Shown in pieces: positions 25,935 through 38,309 of a DNA stretch of 64,000 bases; the stretch's first letter is position 1, and each line of letters starts with the position of its first letter. The stretch lies in assembly GCA_964019165.1 (NCBI GenBank), contig OZ025279.1:5746341-5810340 (forward strand). The letters are read 5' to 3'. Origin of the DNA: Mastigias papua (lineage: Eukaryota; Cnidaria; Scyphozoa; Rhizostomeae; Mastigiidae). The translations under genes were made by a program, and so were the position numbers. The notes below the pieces were generated by a model. The model did no database searches. It was not told where the DNA came from and saw nothing but the letters and a program-made list of their open reading frames with translations.

Positions 25935-27620
25935 GTAAGCTAAATTTGTGTAAAATCATTGAATTAAAATAAGTTGACAAACAAACACAAACACAATGTT
26001 AAACTAGCATAGGTTCGCCCAAGATTTTTTCTACTCAACAAAATCTCATTTCACTAGTGTAAACGCGGCTTCAATTAACTAGGGATAGTTCTGGCCAGGG
26101 GCGAACCTACCACGATCCAGAAAATAAAAGGGGGCCCAGTCACTCCGAGAAAAGAAGAAGGGTCTTGAGCCCTCTTGCAACCTCTTTTTTACATTCCTTA
26201 CTGTAGCTTCGCGACAAGTATAAAAGCAACCAGTACTGCAGATGTGCTCGCATAATAAGATTCGATTATCAGCTAAACTTTGAGGCCTAGTCAGCAACCA
26301 GCTTCCGAAGCGTCAAAGTCGGTGCTTATCTTGCCTGATCGCAAATATGCATAGTGCATTTGTGCAGTTTTTCACCGCTCTACAAAGAAATCTGAACAGT
26401 TTGTTCCATACTTAACTGCAAGTGTAAAACAAAATCTTATCAACTATATTAACATTGGCAGGTTACTTAGTCTTTTGTTCGGAAACAAAAACATGCTTGG
26501 GATCATAGATAATTCTTTAAACTCATTAGAATGCTGTTCCAACGGTCCTAGGTGAAAACACCTGCCTTTGCGCAATCACAGAAAAAGCTCTTTTCGAATG
26601 GAAAATCGGTATGACCTTGTTACATAGCAAGTTTATATTTAGACTCTACTTTCTTCAAACTTCATTCATATATTTCATACAACATAATACAATATCAAGT
26701 CTCGTTATTACAGGTAGTTTGAATTGACTAGCCTAGTTACAGGTGACGAATAAACAAACAGAAAAAACACCAAGAAGCTACAAGTAACTAGAATGAAATC
26801 GAATCTGGACAGGTCCAAGGTTTGTTTCTGCGGCACAAAACAAAATATGTTGATCAGATGATTATGTTGGAGGTTTTTCTGATGATCAAACGAAGCTGAT
26901 CTTTATATATGTCTAAATCGTTACACACATGAATAAATGACTCAGCAGAACGATCGAAAATGCCATGAAAGCTAACAGAAAGATGTACAAACTTAACAAG
27001 ACTAAATTGAGAGTTCAATGTACGAAGAAGCTGTTGGTACTTTTCTTTTTCCTTTGTGAATTAATATTCAAATTTGCTTCAAAACTAACTGTCAATTCGA
27101 GTACAAAGAGTTTACAATAATAAAGATGAGAATAATAGATCAAGAGACATATTGAAATATTCATGCCCGAGCTTTCTAAACGAATCCAGCCCTAGCAATG
27201 TAGCATCTGTACAAGTTACAACTACATTCTTCTCCATCCAACTTTATGTCTGAACTTTAACATGACTTAAGCTACATGCCTCTTTTACTTCTGGAGAACC
27301 ATATGCCATAATTCTCTCTCAAAAAATAAATACTTTCTTTACGAAAATGGCAGTTGAGACTTTTTGGAAGCTGCAACAAGTCACTATCTTTACGATAACA
27401 TTGAGGGCATTTACCAATGAATAGCTACAAGTTCTATCATAGACTGTCATATTATCTCGAAAAATTATATGAAAACATGACTGCCATGGGTCTCCGGTGC
27501 CGCAACAACGGCAACAACCCCTCTCATAAGTTAGGTAGTCAGGTGACATTTGAACGCGCCCTTTTTACTGTTGCATTTTAATTATCTTGCTATTGCAATT
27601 TGGAATTCCACAAATTAAAA
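25935..27620. other. Stretch without recognised genes
   Basis: A possible hAT-type end, CAGGGGCGAACCTACCACG, begins near 26097. No matching right end was found. Confidence 0.35.
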
Positions 27621-27621
27621 T

Positions 27622-27861
27622 ATGGAAATAGAAGATATGACTTTGATGGACTGCATTCAGCAGAGCACAGTTTTTTATGACAAGAGGAAGAAGGTTTGCA
27701 AGGACCAGAGGAAGAAGAAAAACGCATGGAAAGAAGTGTCAGGCAAACTTGGTATTGCAGAAGTCGAAGCCCAAACAATGTACAAACAATCAGAACAAAA
27801 TTCAAAGTACATGAAAAGAATGAGAGGGAAGTCTGGTTCTGAAGCAGCAAACAACGATTAA
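27622..27861 (+). CDS. MADF-domain-like protein or fragment (79 aa)
   Basis: Residues 6-60 resemble a MADF domain: LMDCIQQSTVFYDKRKK (first helix, ending YD as in the family), KDQRKKKNAWKEVSGKLGI (the R.K..AW..IA..L block), and then EAQTMYKQSEQNSKYMKRMR in place of the C..RW..LR..Y.RE helix. The third tryptophan is absent. MADF/Myb-like proteins bind DNA and are found as host factors and as the second ORF of PIF/Harbinger transposons. No transposase was seen nearby. It could be an intact small gene, an exon or a transposon remnant. Confidence 0.5.
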   Translation: MEIEDMTLMDCIQQSTVFYDKRKKVCKDQRKKKNAWKEVSGKLGIAEVEAQTMYKQSEQNSKYMKRMRGKSGSEAANND

Positions 27862-28139
27862 TGGCAACCATCTTGAATTGATTTAATGTTCATGCCAAAA
27901 TTAAGCTCTATACTACTGAGAATGACTTCCAAGTGAGTCATTGCCTATGGGTCGCCGGTGGGTGTAAAGTATATAGAAACATGCTTCAGCAGCAATGTCG
28001 CCGGTGGGTCGACGTTGGGTCGCCGGTACATAGAAGTTATATGGAAACACGGCTTTAGTGGTTTTCATACAAAACCAGCATCAGATGGTATTGTTCTCCA
28101 TTTCCTTTCAAATAATTGTCCCGAAATCAATCAGGTAAA

Positions 28140-28410
28140 GCAGTGAAATCGGTTTCTAATTTCTGCATAGTTCCAAATCAAGCTGTTTGCCAAAACCATA
28201 AATAAATCATAGAGGCTGATATTGAAGAATGGACCAAGAACAGATCCACGAGGAACCACGATTAATATTCCGTGATCACTACAAGGCCTATAAATTCCAA
28301 CTCTTTGCTTTCTATCGTTGAGAGATCAATGCATCAATTCAATGCTACTGTAGAGAATTCAGATAGATGCATGTCCACACATAAAAGCTTGGAAATGCTA
28401 ATCATTCCAT
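28140..28410 (-). pseudogene. LINE reverse-transcriptase fragment
   Basis: The minus strand reads SLNDRKQRVGIYRPCSDHGI then LIVVPRGSVLGPFFNISLYD then LF. This is the SYL.DRKQRV and GVPQGSVLGPLLF.IFLNDLF region of CR1-type LINEs. The catalytic ADD block is not included. Confidence 0.75.
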
Positions 28411-28772
28411 TATAACAGGGAAAAGTTGTTTACTCGAGTTTCTACATGTTGCTAAAGTTTGGTTTCCATATATTTTTCTTGGTCAGCGACACATTAGCGA
28501 TCCATCGCGGACACATGGATAGCGACCAACCTTTCTGTTTAATATAAACAAATTACTTAACCTAAAACCTATGCTTTGGCTTCACATGACAATTCTCCTC
28601 TATTCTTCTTTACAGTACAACTACTATTCCCAATATGAGGCAGTCCAGACTGCTTCTATAGATTCGACTGTGTTTGGATTTACAGCCCAGATCAAACGAA
28701 TGCAACACTTCGCCCAGCAGCGCACAGCATTCCGGCTCGACAAAATGTGTCCATGTGACCACTTGTTGGGCC

Positions 28773-28856
28773 GTGCTCGGTGCTGCTCGGTGCTGATCGG
28801 TGCTGCTCGGTGCTGATCGGTGCTGCTCGGTGCTGTTCGGTGCTGCACTGCGCTGT
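28773..28856. repeat. 10-bp GC-rich minisatellite
   Basis: About eight copies of a 10-mer, TGCTGCTCGG, alternate with TGCTGATCGG. The overlapping frames through it (repeats of Gln-His-Arg-Ala or similar) are translations of the array. Confidence 0.9.
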
Positions 28857-28889
28857 TTGGTGGCGATCAAAAATGCTGTACAAGTCATT

Positions 28890-31800
28890 AAACTCCCGCA
28901 TTCACAGTCTTCATGCTTTCAAAATCGCTTTAGTGACCATCCTTTCAATGATAAGACCCAGTCAGCTATGGTCATTTATAAATGCGGCTCAATCCTATCC
29001 GAAGAACGTCGTAAGAAAATGGTCCTACTAGAACCGTGAAATATACGGATTGAAATAAATTACTGAAATAGACAATGAGTGTTTAAACAATATGAATCTA
29101 TATCATTTGAGCTATAATGAATGAGAAAAGGCCTAGTATACAAAGCCATAATAAACGAATTCGAGAGAGCCAACATTCACGTTGCAAAAATTAGGGTGAC
29201 TGAAGCTGATACGACAAGTTTCCATAAACTGCACCCACTCAAGAACCAAACCGGAAAATGCCCCTAAACAGATCAGTCTGAAACATCTGAGTTCTAGAAC
29301 TATCAAGAAAATAAACTTCAATCCATAACAAGCTGTAAAATTAAATGCACATAAGATCGCTTAGCCTAGCGCCCAAGGTTTGCATTCAATCCTCTAGCCA
29401 CCTAGGTTAAAAGAGAAGACGGTATCCCTTCACCACGTATCAACAGTAGCTAATCCTAGACCGAATGCAGTATTGGAAGGAATCTATGTTTAAGTATGCC
29501 GCCTTGGCTCCGATCTGATTCTCTTATGAACCTCTCTATCAGCCCTCTAAATGAGTTTGTTAATTTCTATCGCTCATTTCAGGTAATATGTCAGTTTAGA
29601 ACACACTAACGACTTTGGTCACTGGTAAAAAATCCCTTTGGTACCCACAGAAAGTAATTGTTATAGCTAGTACACTTTCGTGAATTGAAATTTCCGCTCT
29701 AAACAAAATGGTGCCAAGACTGGCAAAATAATTCCACTCTGCGTTATTCTCATATTCATATTCATTTATATTCAACTACACTATTTAATATTGGTTATTT
29801 ACAACAGTATTGAAATTAATTAAGGCCAGCTTAAACTATACTAAGCCTTTATAGAGAAAAATATCTAAAAATGAAAAAAAGAACAAAAAACTTACAATAT
29901 CCTGATTACATACACATTCTGCGAGCGCACAAAACACAAATACACATTTATCGCATTATAACATACACATTGCATACACAAATCAAACATTAGAGCTCTA
30001 TCAAGGCAGGGGTGATTTCTAGAGGGCTCACGGAGGCGGAGCCCCCATGTTAAAGGTGATAATCAATGTGGGGAGAACAGCCCCACTAATGTTACAGATA
30101 GATTACATTGATCTTGCCTTTCAAAGTTTCCCCACAGTCCACTACAAGATCAACACGTGTTGCTTTCAAAAATTTTAATTGGCAGTGCACAATAATTTTT
30201 CTTCCTCCTCTTCTCGGGCTGTGGATATTGCTTATAATAAGTCCTGGTTTCTAATACTTTACGTCGAAACACTTCTACTCCGAATACTTTGCTAAAAGAA
30301 TTGTAGATAAATGTAAATATGTTCGTAAAACCTGTAAATTTGTGGACTATGGGCGTCACCACATATTGCATCAATATCAGCATCACTATTATCGCCACCA
30401 TTATCATCAGTAAATTATTGTAAATTCCAGGTCAAATCCGAAAATATTGATCAGTGTGACATTTGTTACGTCAAATATTTTGACGTTCATCAAAGATTTC
30501 ATTTGACAAATGTTGCAGGAAGTTATTGTTTACGGAAGAATCCTAAACTAGGATATATTTGTGAAACGCAACCTAAATTTAATATTTTGAAAGACAAAGC
30601 CTATAGTTTGTACCTAGAACAACCAGCATCATTATCGACATCATCATTCTGACACCTAAAACACTAAATCAAAATCTTCCTCAACAATCATCATCAACTT
30701 TGTCATCAACAACCTTTCAACAGGTGATTTTGATACACTTGTTATACAGACAGTTCAGGGCTCGAAAAAACCTAATTAGAACTCCACTAACATTACGAGA
30801 ATTAGATTAAACCAAAATACCGAGATATCAAAACATCTTTATGTATCAAACACGAATCACATTACTTTCTTCTTCAAAAATAACGACAAAGTATGCAATG
30901 AAACAAAAGCTGAAAAGATTAGGAAGACATATGGTCTCCCAACTAGCAGCACTCCGTAAGCCTAAGTCTATGGATGGTTTTCACACACAAAGCAGAAATA
31001 AATATTAAACCGATCTCTTGATACTTCAGCCTTGTGGAATCTTAGATAACAATTAAAAGTCTGAATTGATGCTACAAAGGAAATGAAACAAACGCATAGT
31101 GTATGTAAAATCCAACCAATACACAGTATATGGGCTTTATCATCAATCAAAATATTTTTGGAAAACAATGACAAAAGTTAATCAAGGGCAACGATAGATT
31201 CAAGGAGGGGGATTTTTCTTATTGGAAATTACTTCAAAAGCAGTGGATATTTGGCAATATTCAGTTGTCAACGTTAAAAATACTCTAGCCATAATAAACG
31301 GCCACGCAAAGCGGTATTCGAAAAGCCAAGCGGCAGATCTTACAAAGAATTCTATCATTTTTCATTGACCTTTTGTACAATATGAGGTGATTTGAGGCAG
31401 AATGAAAAGTAGAAAAAGACGATAGGAGGCCTCACGGACCACACTTAGAATTCTTCTTGAGCTATCTCTGCCATAAACCTCCAAAATGGGGTCGCTTCAA
31501 TAGCAGGGGGTATTTCCTACCGAAGAGATTACCAATCGTCCCAAAGCAACAGGTCACATCGTGGCATTGCAAACAAGCGAATGTGGTATTGTGGCTCTAT
31601 TCAAATTATGACGAAATGCAGAATAGATGAAGCATTCTTTTACCGCCCATCGACAATCCCAGCAAACTTTTACCGAAGGAACTAAAACATTTATAACTTC
31701 TAGACACAAGGAAGACACACAACCTAAACTTAGAAGGAATGACTAGGCAACGGATGATAATGCGCCTCTCTAAGATGAGTATTAGCATTGATCACAATAG

Positions 31801-34800
31801 ACTAAAAGGATCAAATGTCATTCGAATGACTTATGAGTCGAGACTGTATCGAAATTTACAGGTACTAACTTATATCAACATCTTTCATTGATATTGTCAG
31901 CGTATTAAGAAATAACAATTTGGAATTGGAAGATTCGATAAAAGACTCCACCCAAATTATTTTAGCTCTTTCTGAGAGGGCAATGGTCTGTCTTTGGTTA
32001 AAAAGACGGCTAGAGGGTACTGAGGAAACAATAGTTCATGCTACAACATATGTATGAGGATTTATATGCAAATACTATGCGGATAGAGAACAAAACCAGA
32101 GCAGTGTAGTCTAGAAAGTGTATGAAATGATTCGCATATTCCTTTGAAAATACCCAGGCAAATATCTGATTTCACAAACGAATAAAAAGTGATAAGTATA
32201 AGTTATCTTTAACAGGCCGCGCACTTCTTACGAGCAAGTTTGACCCTAAGCTTCAAATTTCGAAGTGAAAATAGCGAAAAATGTATTGAGTAAAACTGTA
32301 AACATAAACAAACTCTTACTGGGCTGGACTTTCGCCATCAAACGAAGTTGTCCTGATACCACTGCCAACTTGTCGATCCAAATAAATTGGAATGGATGAC
32401 GACGATGCATCCAAATTCAGCCTTGGCCTAGTGGCCATTTCATGAGAATACTTCAGCTCTAATGTCTTCAGCCTTAATTTTTCTCACTATCAACTACTCA
32501 GCAATCCGACCGCCACAATTTGACTGCTTTCCATAAATAATTTATCTCACTCTAATCAATGCCTCCAAAAACAACTAAGGAACTAATGGATCCACAAGTC
32601 TAGATTGTGTACTGCAAAAGGGCGGACCAAAGGATTGAAACGAAAGACTATCACGATTAGTATCCAGGACTTATTAATTGCCTGATGAGCTTTTAGATAA
32701 TGTGGCTGGTGATACCGTAACCGGAGATTATGTGGCAGGAGAGAATGTGCACACGCTTATAAAAATACCTAGCTATAGTACTTCTAAATTTAATGCCCGT
32801 CCATAACGCATATACTGACAACTTCAACACACTAGATAGGCAAGCAGCGACGGTCTCTAAAGCTCCTAACAATGGGATTCTATATGCAACATCAAAAGGT
32901 TCTGGCATTGTGTCAACCGCATACGTACTTTCAAAGGCAAAGATACGATACTCTAGCTCAATCAGTTTAAAAGGCGTAGTAAACAATATTACACAAACAC
33001 TAACAACTATCTACACTTCCTTAAAAAGGGGGCTCCACCCCTTCAAGGAGGCCTCCTAAGAAATCATCACAGTATGAAGGCATCAATTGCAATCACACAT
33101 TATAATACAACTACTTCTAGACGACAGCATAGTATTCTGTATAGGACAATACATTCTGAAAGAACACTGAGCCTCGAATTGCCAAAACTTAGAACAACGT
33201 CAGAATATATCCAGCCTCAGATTATAGCTTGGTTGAAAAAGCGATAGAGATATGCTTTTATATTTATTCCAGTGTACTAATAATATTCCCTTTCCTGTGC
33301 GAACAGAGAGTTATAAAAACAGGTAAAATCAGGTACCTAGCCGTGATACTACCAAGCAAAGATGTCGCTCACAACGTATATGGCTAGTTGCTTTACAAAT
33401 AATACACAGTTACAGTTGAAGCATAAGCAACATGTACAACATCTGACCTTCATATTATCCAAAATGTAACAGCATTGAGCTTCGGTAGAGACGTAATTGG
33501 GTAATTTACAACAAAGCATCATAAAAAACAATTAACACATTAACACACATGCATTTCAAGGCACTTTGTGGTTCGGATCTCAAAAGGGCAACAATTCAAT
33601 GATCCTTAGAGTGTTGCACATAATCCCATCAGGGGCACACACTAGTGCGTATGCGTGAGTGCAATAACCCTAAAATACAAAAACTTGAGTCGGCCCATGA
33701 CAAAACGTGGGAAATACATGCAGGATTGGCGCTACGGGTGGGTGTAGGGCTCGTGGCATCCCCCCCCGATCGAAAACTAGCAAACTGCTCGGCATATTTT
33801 AGATTTTCAGCTGCCTACTCGGCATGGAAAATTAGGGGTGTCTATCAACATCAATTCAACAATTGTCCGTAAGTGTGGTTACAAAATGCTCCTAGCACAG
33901 TGGATCAAACTTCTTTACGAAAAATTCACTTTGGTTTGATTTTTATTGCACTAGCCTTGATTGTAGTCTGAGAGATGGCTTTTTAGCCAATCTGGAGGGT
34001 GCAATTAAAAACACTTTCTCCTTGTCGAACCCATCCATGGTGGATCCTCCCACATCATTGAGCAAAGTTATTATTCTGCCAGTTATAAACTCGTTGCAAC
34101 ATTGATACGTTTGAAGGCAATGAATATTGTTTTTCCTGTCAATGACAGGGTATATTATTGAAAACTTGGTCACTACAGCAGTTCTGGAAGAATGAAATCT
34201 AGCATTTTCGCAGGGGGTCTCCCCCCAGATCTCCTACTTACTTAAAGTTGTCAATCCATACCTTTTGTAATGCAATCTGGTTACCTCAATGTTGGGCTAC
34301 AATTAGAGTTCCTGTTGCAAACAGAGTAATTTTATTACAGATTATTCTTTACATTACAAAAAAGAGAAGGAGTGTTTGAGTATGCAGTATACTTCGCAAC
34401 TTCAGATCTGACACCACCCAAAAAAACGAAAATTTTCGAGTACCGCCCCTGAGTCCATAACTATATTATTTCGATGTAAAAATGACTATAATTCGTTAGG
34501 AATGAACTGCTCAGTCGATGCAATTGTTGTGAGGAATGATTCTCTTAGGCAACGCAATCCAACTTGGTCCGATTTTGACCGCTTAGTCAGACGTAAAGCA
34601 AACACTCACTAAGTCGGTTCAATGAGTTTGGAAACAATGCTCGGTCTATGACAACATCTGGACACAAAATTTAAATCGGTTTCATCTTTGAATGCTTCGA
34701 TCTTGACGCAATAATACATCAAAAAAGACTACTCGGATGAAGGTTTCTTAAAATTGCAGCTTGTCTGTGCCTTTAATCAGTCAATGAAGCAGAAATGAAT

Positions 34801-36250
34801 ATCGTATTCAAAAAGATTCCATCCTTAGGATTGAACTGTACGATATACTACACAGATGGGAAGACAGTGTATTCTACACGTAAACCATAGGTCAAATAGT
34901 TTAGGGTAGAAGTGTCAAACCCAAGGCCCACTTGCCAAATGTGGCCTACCACATCACTTTATGTGGCCCGAGAGAGCATGCATATGATTCTGATGACGTA
35001 ACATGACGATTAGATCTACATTACTCTGAAGAGTAAAACAGGTGTACAACTTATAATGATTGCGCTCTCACTTCATCGGTTATGTTCTGTTACTTCCAGA
35101 TCATGATGTATGAATGAGGATGTGTGAGATGGCATCTAAAGATGAGGACGGACCTACTCGTGTGTGTTCAAGGACAGGCAGCATTACCTCATTGCTTTGC
35201 AAATGATGCTTGTCCTATGTTGGTTGAGCCACAGTACCCCCACCCTCACCCCTTATTCACTTGAATGCTTAATAAATACAGAAACAGCTATTCAACAATC
35301 TACCAACGTTTAATTTCTATTCATCTGGCTCTTTGAGGCCACTGGGAAGAGGGACGCCCGGACAAAAGTGCCCAACTATTGTATTTTTGACCCACTTTAT
35401 GTTCCAAAACACAAAGAAACATGATGACAGTGCTAGTAATAGCAAGCTATTTGTATTATCACAAAAAGAGAGTTGACTATGATCAATCATGACCAACAGA
35501 ATAAATGAATTGAACGCTGAAATCTGGTCAAACTCCCGAATTTACGCTAGATTTTATGCGACATAACCAACTTCTACAAAATTTCAAAGGCAATGGAGGG
35601 CAGCACAACATTTGCTGTCACTAGATACCATCCTCTATATGTTTCTCTATGTAGTCGCTACATATGGTAAGAAGCATAATCATGGTTTTCAGTTTTGGTC
35701 GTAATGCCAAGCGCACACCAGAGAAATTTATTAGAATAATAAAATAATAGAAATAAATTTCTAGATTGGAAAAATTTCAAAACCCGACAATCGGGGAGGG
35801 GATGATTATTCGGTACTCAAGAGTAAAATAGCGGGAGAAAGTGATCAAAATATTAAACGTGAGAAGCATTAGTCCCCTAGCCTTTATTTCATTTCTTTTA
35901 TTATCCCCTACAGTGCCTGATTCCATTCGATTGTGAACGTTTGCAAATAAAACAATAGTGATCTATATAACAAAGAGCTAGTTATGTATAAAAGGAAAAG
36001 ATTGACTTCATTTGACTTCAGTCTAGAAAACCCAGTGCATTTTTCCATCATTCAAATTAATACATTTGAAAGAAGAAGAGTGGTAGTAAAAATCATTGGC
36101 TCAATCTGGCACAAAGTTTGTTTAGTGAAATGCTCGAGCACAGTTATGTAGACGAGTGCAACATCTGCAAAGCTGAAATGCCCACAAATACTTGGCAGAC
36201 CATATACAATTGTGATAGCTTTTCTGATGATGATTTTTGCCATGAATTTA
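28890..36250. other. Long stretch without recognised genes
   Basis: No domain, RNA gene or clear complete transposon was recognised in over 7 kb. CAGGGGTGATTTCTAGAGGG near 30007 and AGTGTCAAACCCAAGGCCC near 34908 look like single hAT-type ends. The overlapping frames at 32693-33059 (97 and 88 codons, opposite strands) have no recognised motif. Confidence 0.35.
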
Positions 36251-36256
36251 GAACTG

Positions 36257-36310
36257 CTAAACAAGTTAAACAAGGTAAACAAGGTAAACAAGGTAAACAG
36301 TAAACAAGGT
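36257..36310. repeat. 9-bp tandem repeat (TAAACAAGG)
   Basis: About six units of TAAACAAGG with small variants. The 61-codon plus frame ending here reads repeated Lys-Gln-Gly; it is probably not a gene. Confidence 0.85.
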
Positions 36311-36870
36311 CTTACTTTTGAATGTTACACCTTCTCTTAATTGGGATGTTCGGTCCAAACCTAAAATTTGATATTCTGTAGAGAATGTTGCAAAACCCGA
36401 AGATTTGTAATACTTTAATTCTTACTTTCGCACTTGTGCTGATATCCCAAGCTGATAGATTGGAAAAAGTCAAAGAGGAAAGTCCACAAACTGACTGTTC
36501 CGGCAAAACGGGCTAAAAGCGGCCTATGTATTTACATACAAACAGCCCCTTAGCTGTAAGAAATAAAATATTTCAGATTTTGGGGATTCACAACATTCTC
36601 TACAACATACAAAATGTTAGCTATGGACTGAACTTTCCCCCTTTGAAAGGAAGCTAGTGGTAATGAAATTCACCTGCAAAGTAGAACATCTCATGTTCTT
36701 CTAAGGAAGATAGTATCAAATCCATCATCCATTCTCTTTCACATGCTCTTTTTTCCGCATATATGCCATTTTCAATTCAATGCTATTTCCCATTAGATGA
36801 TAGATGCGAGTTACCACTATACCATACAGCAGGCATTATGAGGATGGTTCTAGAAGACTACATTTCCCTT

Positions 36871-37100
36871 CGTAAGACAGACTGTAATTGATTAGTGATT
36901 CGTAAGACAGACTATATTTGATTAGTGATTCGTAAGACAGACTGTAATTGATTAGTGATTCGTAAGACAGACTGTAATTGATTAGTGATTCGTAAGACAG
37001 ACTGTAATTGATTAGTGATTCGTAAGACAGACTGTAATTGATTAGTGATTCGTAAGACAGACTGTAATTGATTAGTGATTCGTAAGACAGACTGTAAGTG
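36871..37100. repeat. 30-bp minisatellite, seven full copies and a partial one
   Basis: The unit begins CGTAAGACAGACTGTAATTG and ends ATTAGTGATT. Copies are nearly identical; the second has ACTATATTTG instead of ACTGTAATTG. The last copy breaks off after about 20 bp. Copies are head-to-tail without spacers. Confidence 0.97.
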
Positions 37101-38205
37101 GTTCGTATACAGTATTATTCATTAATTACGAGGTGATGATTATAATGGACACATTGTGCAGATTCAGCCCACATTACGAGCTACATTTTGAATGATGAAT
37201 TCCTATTGCTTGGGGTGGCCGCCCTCTGGGTCCGCCTCTGGTAATTGGTAAATTAAATGGAAACCGTAGCTTTAAGAATAGCAACACAAGAACGACGAGA
37301 AGATCAACAATAGTACTTTGGAGCATTTTCATTTCGAAAAACCTGGTAGACGATTCGACAAACCCGGTAGACGATTCGGATGGATTGTAAAATTCATCAT
37401 CAGAATGAATCATATAAATTTCCCTACTCCTTGATAATTTCGATATTATCAGTTAAGTCGAGAGCAATATTCATTTCCTTATAAAAGGCAGGCTGCTTGT
37501 TCTCAAAGCCACCCTGCACTCAATTCTCAAATTTCACTCTATCCTCTAAATTTTTTGAACACTTGGTTTCGTCTTCGTTATAGGCTAGTCTTTCTAATTT
37601 GTCTATTATCTGCGGGGCGGGGGGAGACCTTGATAAAAGCAGCCCATTCCCTGTTCTCAATACACTAGAAACTAATTATTAAACGAGCAGGGCCTGCATG
37701 TTGAAACAACTGAAATATTCCAATCTTAGTGCCCAGTCCTGTTTCAAAGCACCCACTCCCCGACAAAATCATAAGCGCCATTTGCTGATTGTTATGATCA
37801 AGGCGTTTCTGTCGATAAAATGTCACTGACACAAATTTTCACATTAGCATCCTTTGAAACAAAACTCTCCATTTGCTGCAGTGTTACTTTATACAAATCT
37901 TTACATTTCTTGCGTAAGGAACCGCTTTTTCAGGGAACTATATGTCGAAAACAAAAAAAAGTTGAGGAGCTTGTAGGCAAAATATCTAAGGAACTCTCAA
38001 TTTTGAATATTTTTATCATTGCATCTATTCAAGACATATGAAGCGACTCCCATTTATTGAAGTCAAATTCACATGAATTGTATGCTATCCATGTAGCATG
38101 TTTTCCATGGAGGGGTTTGCGCCGAAATTTACAATGTCTATAGCAATCTATAGCATACTGTCTTATCAAATAAAAACTTAAGATTTCTACATATTATGAA
38201 ATGCA
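37101..38205. other. Stretch without recognised genes
   Basis: A hAT-type right end may lie at 37222-37245 (CTGGGTCCGCCTCTG), but no left end was found. A 24-bp near-duplicate containing GGTAGACGATTCG occurs twice near 37350. Confidence 0.35.
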
Positions 38206-38212
38206 TAGTTGA

Positions 38213-38307
38213 CATTAAGGAGCTATTAAGGAACTATTAAGGAACTTCTAATACCGCAATGGGGCAAAAAGAGGCCTTGTGTTAGGTTCCTCGTAAAAAG
38301 ACGTGCA
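38213..38307 (-). mobile_element. TACACG family variant A, fragment
   Basis: The reverse complement reads TGCACGTCTTTTTACGAGGA, then ACCTAACACAAGGCCT, then repeated GTTCCTTAATAG. This corresponds to the left end of the plus-strand copies. Confidence 0.6.
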
Positions 38308-38309
38308 GG

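Noticed and set aside
28610..29039. Five overlapping frames with Gln-His-Arg-Ala or Cys-Ser-Val-Leu repeats
   Set aside because: Created by the 10-bp minisatellite, open in several frames on both strands.
36871..37100. CRISPR-like array of 30-bp repeats
   Set aside because: Units are head-to-tail with no variable spacers, in a eukaryotic context.
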